Assembly: GCA_965214975.1 (NCBI GenBank)
Contig: OZ244055.1
Span: forward strand, 2,666,001 to 2,730,000
Length of the DNA stretch: 64,000 nucleotides
Source of the DNA: JAJEBT01 sp965214975
Lineage (GTDB): Bacteria > Pseudomonadota > Alphaproteobacteria > MPNO01 > UBA830
Direction: 5' to 3'
Part shown: positions 43,361 through 51,661 of the stretch, piece after piece
Layout: each line of letters starts with the position of its first letter
How positions within the stretch are numbered: position 1 is the first letter of the stretch
Notes under the pieces: generated by a model
The model's input: the letters and a program-made list of their open reading frames with translations, nothing else
Told to the model about the DNA's origin: nothing
Databases searched by the model: none
Position numbers and translations under genes: made by a program

Positions 43361-43766
43361 CGTCGCGGGATAGCACCTTTCGCGCGACGTGACGACGGGC
43401 GCGGCGCGCGGACCGCCATCATGGCGGCCGCCTCCGGCGGCGGCGGCGGGCGCGCGGCACGGACATCCGCCGGCCTCGCCGCTTCACGGCGGCCGCGGAA
43501 GCCGGGAGCCGCGCGCGGTCCTCATGTCTCGCCGCCGGCTCCCGGAACGCGGGTCCGGAAAGCCGGGAACGGATCCGGCGCCCGGCCTCCGGTCCGGCGC
43601 TCCCGGGGCGTCTGGCCGGCCGGGACGACGGCATGCTCCCGAGGCGCGCCGCGGCCATGGCTTTCCGTTAAGGGCGCCATCGTGCGAAACTGTTTGAATG
43701 CCGTCGTGCGGCGACGGTAGAATTCCGGTCCGGAAACGCTCCGCGCAACCAGGGAGACCTCCTCAG
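43361..43766. other. Intergenic region ahead of TenA-like operon
   Basis: About 400 bases, divergent. The first 300 are very GC-rich with no supported gene. The final part carries a good promoter (43694-43723) and a ribosome site (AGGGAG). Confidence 0.45.
43694..43723 (+). promoter_or_regulatory. Probable promoter of TenA-like/Pht5-like operon
   Basis: TTGAAT (43694-43699), an 18-base spacer and TAGAAT (43718-43723), about 43 bases before the ATG at 43767. The -10 differs from consensus at one base. The spacer contains a CCGTCG...CGACGG inverted repeat (43701-43706 and 43712-43717 approximately) that could be an operator. Confidence 0.55.
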
Positions 43767-44513
43767 ATGAGCGCAAAGACAGTGACGGCGGCACTCGACA
43801 AGATCGTCGACGGCTATTCCAGACGCGTGGGCCTGATCAACGAGCCGATGACGAAGGGGCGCGCCTACACGTTCGTGATGCAGCACCGGCAGAACACCAG
43901 GCAGCGCAATTCCGTCCTCAAGCTCCGCGTCGCCACCAACTGCCCCGAATGGGACGTCAAGCTCGGCATTCTCGAGGCCTGCGTCGAGGAGATCGTCTCC
44001 GACGCCGAGCACGGCGACGGCCGGCCGCACTGGAAGGTGCTCGAGGATCTCGGTGTCGACTGCGGCCTGAAGCGGGCGCGGATCGTCAGGGCGCAGCTTC
44101 TGCCGTCGACGCGCCTCGCCTGGCGCGCCTGGGACGGCCTGATGAGCAACCGCCACTGGCTTCTGGGGCTGATCGCCAACACCTGCGCCGAACGGTCCAA
44201 CATCCCCGGCTACGGCAAGGGAGAGGTGCGCAGAAAGGGGTGGTTCGGGAACGAGAACCGCCGATGGGGCAAGCTGTTCGGTCTCGACGAGACGCAGCGC
44301 CTGTTCTTCGGCATGCATTCCGAGGCCGACATCAAGCACTCCAACCTCGGATGGGAGACGGTGGCGAGTCACGCGAGCCGGCTTCGCATGGAAGACGAGG
44401 TCGTGGACGCCTGCGAGGAAAACCTGATCGTCTGGGAGCACTATCTCGACGGCATCGCCAGGGCCGGCGACGAGATGGACAGGAAGATGGGCTGGCGGAA
44501 GAAGGTCGCGTGA
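43767..44513 (+). CDS. TenA/PqqC-like haem-oxygenase-fold protein (putative diiron)
   Basis: A 248-residue all-helical protein resembling the iron-containing redox (haem-oxygenase-like, TenA/PqqC) superfamily. Candidate metal ligands are a Glu/His cluster in ACVEEIVSDAEHGDGRPHW and the HSEADIKHSNLGWE motif near the C-terminal third (His, Asp, His, Glu). A long central helix has LMSNRHWLLGLIANTCAERS. Members of this superfamily include thiaminases, PqqC, and diiron oxidases such as UndA, SznF and BesC. Which of these applies is not clear. It is the first gene of a three-gene operon with a good promoter, followed by a Pht5-like protein. I infer an oxidative step in a small-molecule pathway. Confidence 0.7.
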   Translation: MSAKTVTAALDKIVDGYSRRVGLINEPMTKGRAYTFVMQHRQNTRQRNSVLKLRVATNCPEWDVKLGILEACVEEIVSDAEHGDGRPHWKVLEDLGVDCGLKRARIVRAQLLPSTRLAWRAWDGLMSNRHWLLGLIANTCAERSNIPGYGKGEVRRKGWFGNENRRWGKLFGLDETQRLFFGMHSEADIKHSNLGWETVASHASRLRMEDEVVDACEENLIVWEHYLDGIARAGDEMDRKMGWRKKVA

Positions 44514-44541
44514 CCGGGGACGGACGCGGGGAGGCCCCGCC

Positions 44542-45525
44542 GTGAACGAGCTGACGCTGACCTTCGCGGGCAGCGACTACGAGCACGTGCGCGACCTGAC
44601 GCGCGGCGACATCCGGGCCGAGGGCATCGACCTGCGCTATCTCAACCTCCAGATCGAGGAGACGTTCCACCGCTTCACGAAGTTCCGGGAGTGGGACGTT
44701 TCCGAGATGTCGTTCGGCAAGTACATCGCCCTCAGGTCCCGGGACGACGACAGCGTCACCGCCATTCCCGTCTTCCCGTCCCGGATGTTCCGCCAGTCGT
44801 CCCTCTACGTCCTCCCCGGCGCCGGAATCGCGGACGCGGCCGGTCTTCGGGGAAAAACGGTCGGGATCCCGGAATGGGCCCAGACCGCGGCGATCTACAC
44901 GCGGGGATGGCTGGCCCACGACGTCGGGATCCCGCTGCGGGAGATCGCGTGGGTGCAGGCCGGCGTCAACCAGCCGGGCCGCCGGGAAAAGGTGCCGATC
45001 GAGCTCCCGGAAGGGGTTTCCTGCACGCCGCGCCCGGACCGGTCGCTCGCCGATCTGCTTCTGGCCGGCGAGATCGACTGCATCATGGCGGCCCATCCCC
45101 CGGATCCGGTCTCGGACGGCTCGATCGTCCGTCTCTATCCGGAGTACCGGGACGTCGAGGAAGCCTACTACCGCGGGACCGGGATCTTCCCGATCATGCA
45201 CGTGATCGCGATCCGCGGCGACGTGTTCCGGGCCAACCGCTGGATCGCGATGAACCTCTACAAGGCGTTCGAGGCGGCCAAGAACCGCGCCATGGCGCGC
45301 GTCCTCGAGATCACCGCCTCCCGCGTGCCCTTCGCCTGGAGCCACGAGGCCGCCCGCCGGGCGCAGCGGCTCTTCGGCGACGATTTCTTTCCCTACGGGA
45401 TCGACGGGAACCGCGTCACCCTCGAGGCCTTCCTGCAGTACGGCTTCGAGCAGGGCGTGTGCCGGCGCAGGGTGGAGGTCGAGGAACTGTTCCCCGAGGA
45501 AGTGCAGAGCGAGTTCCGGGTCTGA
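44542..45525 (+). CDS. 4,5-dihydroxyphthalate decarboxylase-like (NMT1/SBP-fold) protein
   Basis: A 327-residue protein with a periplasmic-binding-protein fold but no signal peptide, so it is probably a cytosolic enzyme. The opening LTLTFAGSDYEHVRDLTRGDIRAEGIDL and WDVSEMSFGKYIAL match 4,5-dihydroxyphthalate decarboxylase (Pht5)-type proteins. The later IPEWAQTAAIYTRGWLAHDVGI and PIMHVIAIRGDVFRANRW also fit that family. Close relatives are annotated either as decarboxylases or as ABC binding proteins. The lack of an export signal favours an enzyme. It lies 28 bases behind the TenA-like gene. Confidence 0.78.
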   Translation: MNELTLTFAGSDYEHVRDLTRGDIRAEGIDLRYLNLQIEETFHRFTKFREWDVSEMSFGKYIALRSRDDDSVTAIPVFPSRMFRQSSLYVLPGAGIADAAGLRGKTVGIPEWAQTAAIYTRGWLAHDVGIPLREIAWVQAGVNQPGRREKVPIELPEGVSCTPRPDRSLADLLLAGEIDCIMAAHPPDPVSDGSIVRLYPEYRDVEEAYYRGTGIFPIMHVIAIRGDVFRANRWIAMNLYKAFEAAKNRAMARVLEITASRVPFAWSHEAARRAQRLFGDDFFPYGIDGNRVTLEAFLQYGFEQGVCRRRVEVEELFPEEVQSEFRV

Positions 45526-45662
45526 ACGCCGCCCCGCCCGCGGCGTTGCGCGGCCGCGGGCCGGGGTCTACGGTGGCGCGGCGTCCGCGGCGGTCCCTCG
45601 GAGGCCCTCCCCCGGCCGCGGCGACGCGGCCGTTCCGCAGGTCCGGGGCAACGGAAAGCGTC

Positions 45663-46649
45663 ATGGAACGACCGACAGTGCTCGTCACCTTCGCCGCGGG
45701 ACGGGAGCAGCGCGCCGCGATCTCCTCGGTTCTGTCGGACGTCGCCGACATCCGCTACTGGCACGAGCAGGACGAGGACGGGCGCGAGAGGGTTCTCCGC
45801 TCCAGCCGCGCGCTCATGAGCTACGATCCGTTCAAGGATCTCGGCCGCGAGGCGATGGACCGGCTGGACAGCTGCCGGCTGCTGCAGTGCCTGACGGCAG
45901 GCGTGGACTTCCTGCCGCTCCGCTCGCTGCCGCGCTCCGTTCCGGTGGCCTACAACGCCGGCGCCTACGCCGAACCCATGGCCGAGCACGTGCTGGCCAT
46001 GACGCTGAGCGCGGCCAAGCGCCTGCCTCAGGAACACCAGGCCATGCGCGACGGCGAGTTCAACCAGTTCAAGCCGACCAAGCGGCTGGCCGGCAGCGTC
46101 TGCGGCATCCTCGGCTACGGCGAGACGGGGCGGGAGGTCGCCCGTCTCATGCGTCTCCTCGACATGCGGATCCATGCCGTCAACCGCTCGGGGCGCACCG
46201 ACGATCCGGTCGATTTCATCGGCACTCTCGACGACCTCGACCGCGTGATGGAGGCCGCCGACGTGGTTGTCGTGACGCTGTCGCTCACGCGCCGGACGAA
46301 CGGCGTCATCGGTCCCGACCAGCTTGCCCGCGCGAAGCCCGACGGGATTCTCGTCAACGTCGCGCGCGGCGAGATCGTCCGGCAGCGGGCGCTGTACCGC
46401 CATCTGGTCGCGCACCCGTCCTTCACCGCCTGTCTCGAGGCGTGGTGGGTGGAACCCGTGCGCCATGGCCGCTTCGAGATCGAGCATCCGTTCCTGGAAC
46501 TCCCCAACGTCATCGCCTCGCCGCACAACTCGGCGATGACGGGAGGCACGATCGCCGTCACCGCCCGCCGCGGCGCCGAGAACGTCCGCCGGCTGCTGGA
46601 GGGCGGGGAACCCCGCTTCGTCGCCGGGGACGACGATCTGCTGAACTGA
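45663..46649 (+). CDS. D-isomer-specific 2-hydroxyacid dehydrogenase
   Basis: A 328-residue NAD-dependent dehydrogenase. The nucleotide-binding motif is GILGYGETGREVARLM (about 145-160). The catalytic Arg is in ILVNVARGEIVRQ, a Glu lies in the EAWWVEP segment, and the His is in VIASPHNSAM. The N-terminal region YNAGAYAEPMAEHVLAM is typical of the substrate domain. It would reduce a 2-keto acid or oxidise a 2-hydroxy acid. It is 137 bases downstream of the Pht5-like gene on the same strand, probably in the same operon, and convergent with the ThDP enzyme gene (20-base gap). Confidence 0.88.
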   Translation: MERPTVLVTFAAGREQRAAISSVLSDVADIRYWHEQDEDGRERVLRSSRALMSYDPFKDLGREAMDRLDSCRLLQCLTAGVDFLPLRSLPRSVPVAYNAGAYAEPMAEHVLAMTLSAAKRLPQEHQAMRDGEFNQFKPTKRLAGSVCGILGYGETGREVARLMRLLDMRIHAVNRSGRTDDPVDFIGTLDDLDRVMEAADVVVVTLSLTRRTNGVIGPDQLARAKPDGILVNVARGEIVRQRALYRHLVAHPSFTACLEAWWVEPVRHGRFEIEHPFLELPNVIASPHNSAMTGGTIAVTARRGAENVRRLLEGGEPRFVAGDDDLLN

Positions 46650-46669
46650 GCCCCGGCCCGCCGGCCCGC

Positions 46670-48496
46670 CTACGAGACGGCGCCGAGGCGGGTGGAGACG
46701 TCGAGCACCGCGACCCTGCCGTTCTCGACCTCCCGAACGGCCTCGCGAAGCGCGGCGGCGAGACTCCCGGGATCGGAGAGCGGCCCCGCCGCCCATGCGC
46801 CGAAGCCGCGCGCCACCGTCGCGAAGTCTATCGCCGGCTCCCGCATCGCCTGGCCGATCCAGGCGTTCTCGCGCGGCCGGCCGCGCGCGCGGGCGACCTC
46901 GATCTGGTGGATCTCGTCGTTGCCCCAGGTCGCGTTGTTGTTGATGACGTAAAGCAGCGGGATCCCGTGGTGCGCGGCGGTCCAGACGCAGCCCGGAGCC
47001 ATCAGGTAGTCCCCGTCGCCGCCGATGGCGACGCAGAAGCGGCCCTCGCGCCGGAGGGCCAGCGCGGCGCCGACCGCCGCCGGCGCGTTGTAGCCGACCC
47101 CGCCGCCGCCGTCGGCGCCGAGATAGGCGCCCGCTCCGGGGAACTTCCACACCGCCTCGCTGAAACTCCGGTGGTTCGCCGCGGCGAGAACCCACGGCCT
47201 GTCCTTCACGGCCTCGTGGACCTCGTGGATCATGCGCTCGATCCTGAGCGGCGACGAATCCCAGTCCGTCCGCGCCGCCGCGGACTGCGCCGCGCGCAGT
47301 TCCGCATGCCGGCCCGCGAGCGCGTCCCTGCGGGCCGCGATCCTCCCGCGGAGGCCCGCGTCGGCGTCGACGGCGGCTTTCGCGGCGTCGACGAGGCATT
47401 GCAGTCCGTGCTCGGGCTCGCAGACGATCTGCAGGTCGACGGGCGGAGTCGGTCCGCCGAAACCGGTCCAGGAGTTGCTGTGCGCGGCGTTGAGGGAAAG
47501 GTCGACGACGCGCGGCGGCGGCTTCCGGCGGGCCTCGCGCCGGTCCGAACGCCGGCGGACCGCGTAGGCGCCCATCACCTGGTTGACGTCGATGACGTCG
47601 ACGCACACGACCACGTCCGCCTCGAGCAGCGCCGTCCCGTCGCCGGAAAGGTTCTGGGGATGGTCGCTCGGCCAGCAGTAGACGGCCCGGTCGTTGAGGC
47701 CGCCCGCGCCGACGGTCTCGAGCAGCGCGACCAGCGGCGCCCTCGCGCTTTCGCGGATTCCGAGCCGTCCGCCGACGACGACGGGAAACTCCGCGCCGAC
47801 GATCCACTCGACGGCGCGGGCCAGGGCGCCGGCGTTGGGAGCCGGGGGCGCCGGCGGCGCGAAGCGCGGAAGCGAGGGATCCGGAATCTCGAGCTCCCCG
47901 TCGAGGGGCTGTTCCTGGACATCGCTGTCGACGGAGACGTAGACCGGGCCCCGGGGCGGCGTCGCGGCGATCTTGCGTCCGCGCAGGACCGCCCCGAGGA
48001 CGGCCTTCGCCGTGGGCGGCTCGTCGGTCCACTTGACCCACTTCGCGACGATGTCCGACTGCGTGCTTGCGGAATGGACCCAGTCGATGAAACGCCTCCG
48101 GTCCGGATCCAGGGGACCGGACCCGCCGAGAAAGAGCACCGGCGCGCGGTCGCACCAGGCGTTGTACAGGCCCATGGATCCGTTCATCACGCCGACGAGG
48201 TCGTGGAGTATGCACAGCGACGGTTTGCCGGTAGCCTTGGCGTAGCCGTGGGCCATGGACACGGCCGAGAGCTCGCTCGTGGCGAGAACGATCTGCGGGT
48301 CAAGATTGCGGTTGTGGTTGACCAGCGAATCATGAAGCCCCCGGTAGCTCGCGCCGGGGAGCAGGAACACGTGCCCGAAATCCATCCTGCCCAGGAGTTC
48401 GGCGATGGCGTCGGAGACGTATTCGGGCGCCGGGCGGTTGGCGGCGAGGCCGACCGGCGCGTCGTGGCGGGAGAAGTCCTCGGGGCGTTCGTTCAT
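46670..48496 (-). CDS. Thiamine-diphosphate-dependent enzyme (decarboxylase/carboligase type)
   Basis: A 608-residue three-domain ThDP enzyme. The N-terminal Pyr domain has the catalytic Glu in VLATSELSAVSMAHGYAKA. The central domain resembles the acetolactate-synthase FAD/linker domain (VVVGGRLGIRESA). The C-terminal PP domain carries the ThDP-Mg motif GGDGDYLMAPG...INNN (GDG to NN spacing of about 27). The closest general types are acetolactate synthase-like and benzoylformate decarboxylase-like enzymes acting on 2-keto acids. With a 2-hydroxyacid dehydrogenase convergent beside it, a mandelate/benzoylformate-like or 2-keto-acid pathway is plausible. The specific substrate is unknown. Confidence 0.87.
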   Translation of the reverse strand: MNERPEDFSRHDAPVGLAANRPAPEYVSDAIAELLGRMDFGHVFLLPGASYRGLHDSLVNHNRNLDPQIVLATSELSAVSMAHGYAKATGKPSLCILHDLVGVMNGSMGLYNAWCDRAPVLFLGGSGPLDPDRRRFIDWVHSASTQSDIVAKWVKWTDEPPTAKAVLGAVLRGRKIAATPPRGPVYVSVDSDVQEQPLDGELEIPDPSLPRFAPPAPPAPNAGALARAVEWIVGAEFPVVVGGRLGIRESARAPLVALLETVGAGGLNDRAVYCWPSDHPQNLSGDGTALLEADVVVCVDVIDVNQVMGAYAVRRRSDRREARRKPPPRVVDLSLNAAHSNSWTGFGGPTPPVDLQIVCEPEHGLQCLVDAAKAAVDADAGLRGRIAARRDALAGRHAELRAAQSAAARTDWDSSPLRIERMIHEVHEAVKDRPWVLAAANHRSFSEAVWKFPGAGAYLGADGGGGVGYNAPAAVGAALALRREGRFCVAIGGDGDYLMAPGCVWTAAHHGIPLLYVINNNATWGNDEIHQIEVARARGRPRENAWIGQAMREPAIDFATVARGFGAWAAGPLSDPGSLAAALREAVREVENGRVAVLDVSTRLGAVS

Positions 48497-48525
48497 GCGG
48501 TCCTCGCGTCGCCGGGCGGAGCGGG

Positions 48526-49305
48526 ATGGCCGTGCAACCCTACGCCACGGCGCGGCGCGGCGGAACCGGCGGGAATCCGCCCGGCGGGGCCGCCCCGGTG
48601 ACCGCCGCGCTGCTCGCGGCGTTCGCCGACCTGCTCGACGCCAGGATCAGGTCCGCGCTCGCGCTCATCGCGCTCTGGACCGTCGGCGTGCTGGCCGCCG
48701 TCGCGACGGCGCTGTTCGCCGCCGTCGGCACCGTGGACCCCGGCGCGTGGATCGGGGGCGGGGGCTGGCTGGTCGACTGGATCCTCGGCGGCCTCGTGGC
48801 GATCGCCGCCATCGCGCTGTCCTGGTTCGCCTTCGTCGTCGTGGCCCAGAACGTCGCGGGGTTCTTCGTGGAACGCGTGATCGCCCGGGTCGAGGCCCTG
48901 CACCACCCCGACCTTCCCCCCGCGCCGGGCCCGGGCGTCGGGAACGCGATCCTCGCCGGGCTCCGGTTCGTCCTGCTGCTGGTCGCCGTCAACGCGGCCG
49001 CGGCCCCGTTCTACCTGGCGGGCCTGCTGTTCCCCCCGGCGAGCCTCGTGCTGTTCTACGCCGTCAACGGCTGGCTGGCCGGCCGCGAGTACGCGGAAAT
49101 CGTGGCGCTGCGGCGCCTGACGCCCTCGGGGGCGGCGCGCTGGCGGAAATCCCGCCGCCTGCAGGTGTTCGCCGCCGGGGTCGTCATCGCCGTCGTCATG
49201 ACGGTCCCGGTGCTGAACCTGGTCTACCCCGTCGTCGCCGCCGCGTTCATGACCCATCTGTTCCACCGCCTTCCGGCGGCCCGGACGGGACCGCGGATCC
49301 CGTGA
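48526..49305 (+). CDS. EI24/CysZ-like membrane protein
   Basis: A 259-residue protein with about five hydrophobic helices in the EI24 domain arrangement. A cytosolic start is followed by LIALWTVGVLAAVATALFA, a WLVDWILGGLVAIAAIAL helix, then VVVAQNVAGFFVERVIARVEALHHPDLPPAP. The middle and end contain GLRFVLLLVAVNAAAAPFYLAGLLFPPASLVLFYAVNGWLAGREYAE in part and a final helix. EI24/CysZ proteins include the sulfate channel CysZ; the sequence alone does not show sulfate transport. Its TGA overlaps the GTG of the SelD fusion, so sulfur/selenium oxyanion transport is an interesting inference. Confidence 0.8.
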   Translation: MAVQPYATARRGGTGGNPPGGAAPVTAALLAAFADLLDARIRSALALIALWTVGVLAAVATALFAAVGTVDPGAWIGGGGWLVDWILGGLVAIAAIALSWFAFVVVAQNVAGFFVERVIARVEALHHPDLPPAPGPGVGNAILAGLRFVLLLVAVNAAAAPFYLAGLLFPPASLVLFYAVNGWLAGREYAEIVALRRLTPSGAARWRKSRRLQVFAAGVVIAVVMTVPVLNLVYPVVAAAFMTHLFHRLPAARTGPRIP

Positions 49306-51587
49306 ACGCCGCGCCGGCGCCGGTCGTCAAGGATCTCGTGCTGCTGGGCGGCGGCCACAGCCATGTCGCCGTTCTCAGGCGGTTCGGCATGAACCCCCTT
49401 GCCGGCGTCCGGATCACGCTGGTCTCGCCGGACGTCCACACCCCCTACTCGGGCATGCTGCCGGGCCATGTCGCCGGCCACTACGGACGCGACGACATGC
49501 ACATCGATCTCGGCGCGCTGTGCCGGTTCGCCGACGCGCGCTTCTACCGCTGCGCCGCGACCGCCCTGGATCCGGAACGCCGGCTCGTCTTCTGCGACGG
49601 CCGCCCTCCGGTGCCGTTCGACGTCCTCTCGGTCAACACCGGGGCGACGCCCGACATCGGGGAAGTCCCGGGCGCCGGGCGGTTCGCGGTCGCGGTGAAG
49701 CCGATCAGCAGCTTCATCGAGCGCTGGGACCTGCTTCGCCGGCGCGCGGCCGCCCGCGACGGCCCGCTCGACGTCGCCGTCGTCGGCGCCGGCGCCGGGG
49801 GCGTCGAGATTCTCCTCGCCATGGCGCACCGCGTCGGCGCGCTGCGCCGCGAGGCCGGCCCCGCCGCCGGGGAGACGCGCTTCCACCTGTTCGCCCGAAG
49901 CCCGGAGCTGCTGCCGGAGCACGGCCGCCGCCTGGGACGGAAATTCCGCCGGATCCTCGCGGACAGGGGCGTCGCGGTCCATCTCGGCGACGCCGTCGTC
50001 GAGGTCTCCCGGGGCCGTCTCCGCACCGCCGGCGGCAGAACGTTCGCGGCCGACGAGATACTCTGGGCGACCGGCGCGGTCGCGCCGTCGTGGCCCGGCG
50101 CGTCGGGCCTCGCCGTCGACGGCCGGGGATTCATCGAGGTCGACGAGACGCTGCGGTCGACGTCCCACCCCGGCGTCTTCGCGGCCGGCGACGTCGCGGC
50201 GGTCGTCGGCCACCCCCGTCCCAAGTCCGGGGTGTTCGCCGTCCGCCAGGGCCAGCCGCTGGCGCGCAACCTCCGGCGCGCGCTGCTGGGCCGGCCGCCG
50301 GTCCGGTTCCGCCCCCAGCGGCGGTTTCTGAGCCTGATCTCGACCGGCGACCGGCAGGCCGTGGCCGCGCGCGGCCCGTGGACGTTCGGGGGACGCCTCG
50401 CGTGGGTCTGGAAGGACCGGATCGATCGCCGTTTCATGGACCGCTACAACCGGCTTCCGGAGATGCCCGCGGCCGCGGAGTCCCCCCTGCCCGCGGGACT
50501 CGCCGCTCCGGACGGCGGTTTCCCGGACCCGGGCATGCGCTGCGGCGGCTGCGGCTCGAAGGTCGGCGCCGCGGTCCTGGGCCGCGTCATCGCCCGGCTG
50601 ACGCAGCGTCCGCGCGACGACGTCGTGATCGGACTCGACCGGCCGGACGACGCCGCGGTGGTGCGGCCGCCAGGCGACCGGCTGATGGTTCACACGGTCG
50701 ATTTCTTCCGCGCCATGATCGACGACCCGTACCTGTTCGGGAAGATCGCGGCCAATCACTGCCTCGGCGACGTCTACGCCGTCGGAGCCGTCCCGCGGAC
50801 CGCGCTCGCGGTCGTCACGGTTCCCCTCGCCCCCGAGGACAAGACCGAGGATCTGCTGGTCCAGATGATGTCCGGGGCGGTGGAAACGCTCGCCGACGCC
50901 GACTGCCTGCTGGTCGGCGGCCACACCGCGGAAGGCGGCGACCTCGGCCTCGGCTTCGCGATCAACGGCACGGTGCTGGCGGACCGGGTCGCCGACCGCG
51001 GCGGGCTGAGGCCCGGGGACAGCCTGGTGCTGACGAAGCCGATCGGCACCGGCACGCTGCTGGCGGCCGACATGCGCCGCAGGGCGAAGGGGCGATGGAT
51101 CGCGACGGCGGTGGAGCACATGGTGCAGTCGAGCCGCGAGGCGGCGGAATGCCTGTTCCGCCACGGGGCGCGGACGGCCACCGACGTGACGGGCTTCGGA
51201 CTCCTGGGGCACCTCGTCCGGATCGCCGAAGCGTCCGGCGCGGACATCGCGATCGATCTCGCCGCCGTTCCGTTTCTCGACGGCGCCGGGGAGACGATGC
51301 GCATGGGCATCGAATCGTCTCTCCAGCCGCAGAACCTGCAGTCGAGCGGGCTCGTCACCAATCACGGGGAGGTTCGCGGGGACTGGCGCTACCGCCTTCT
51401 CTACGATCCGCAAACCGCGGGCGGCATCGTCGCCGGCGTCCCCGCCGGCCGCGCCGCCGGCTGCGTGGAGGAACTGCGCGCGGCCGGCTACGCCTCGGCC
51501 GCCGTCGTCGGCACCGTCGCGGCGCGTGCCGGAAACGCCCCGTCCGTGCGCATCGCCGACGGCGGGCCGGCATCGGGGAGCCGGTAG
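49302..51587 (+). CDS. selD: Fused NADH dehydrogenase-like flavoprotein / selenide, water dikinase
   Basis: A 761-residue fusion. Residues 1-390 are a pyridine-nucleotide-disulfide/NDH-2-like domain: FAD motif LVLLGGGHSHVAVLRRF, NAD motif VAVVGAGAGGVEILLAM and FAAGDVAAV. Residues about 405-750 are SelD, which makes selenophosphate from selenide and ATP. The catalytic Cys417 and Lys420 are in RCGGCGSK, with Asp/Gly-rich AIRS motifs in NHCLGDVYAVGA, LLVGGHTAEGGDLGLG and DVTGFGLLGHLV. A Cys, not selenocysteine, is used. GTG 49302 overlaps the EI24 stop. Such fusions are known. No selA/selB gene is here, so the product may serve Sec or 2-selenouridine synthesis. Confidence 0.93.
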   Translation: MNAAPAPVVKDLVLLGGGHSHVAVLRRFGMNPLAGVRITLVSPDVHTPYSGMLPGHVAGHYGRDDMHIDLGALCRFADARFYRCAATALDPERRLVFCDGRPPVPFDVLSVNTGATPDIGEVPGAGRFAVAVKPISSFIERWDLLRRRAAARDGPLDVAVVGAGAGGVEILLAMAHRVGALRREAGPAAGETRFHLFARSPELLPEHGRRLGRKFRRILADRGVAVHLGDAVVEVSRGRLRTAGGRTFAADEILWATGAVAPSWPGASGLAVDGRGFIEVDETLRSTSHPGVFAAGDVAAVVGHPRPKSGVFAVRQGQPLARNLRRALLGRPPVRFRPQRRFLSLISTGDRQAVAARGPWTFGGRLAWVWKDRIDRRFMDRYNRLPEMPAAAESPLPAGLAAPDGGFPDPGMRCGGCGSKVGAAVLGRVIARLTQRPRDDVVIGLDRPDDAAVVRPPGDRLMVHTVDFFRAMIDDPYLFGKIAANHCLGDVYAVGAVPRTALAVVTVPLAPEDKTEDLLVQMMSGAVETLADADCLLVGGHTAEGGDLGLGFAINGTVLADRVADRGGLRPGDSLVLTKPIGTGTLLAADMRRRAKGRWIATAVEHMVQSSREAAECLFRHGARTATDVTGFGLLGHLVRIAEASGADIAIDLAAVPFLDGAGETMRMGIESSLQPQNLQSSGLVTNHGEVRGDWRYRLLYDPQTAGGIVAGVPAGRAAGCVEELRAAGYASAAVVGTVAARAGNAPSVRIADGGPASGSR

Positions 51588-51661
51588 GCCGCGCCGCGGC
51601 CGGATCCCGGCCCCGGGGCGCGCTCCGGGAGAAGCGTCCCGCCGCCGGCGGGCTCGGCCGG

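Noticed and set aside
43389..43697. Small gene in the spacer before the TenA-like operon
   Set aside because: The translated sequence is Pro/Arg/Gly low-complexity with no motif and would run into the promoter at 43694.
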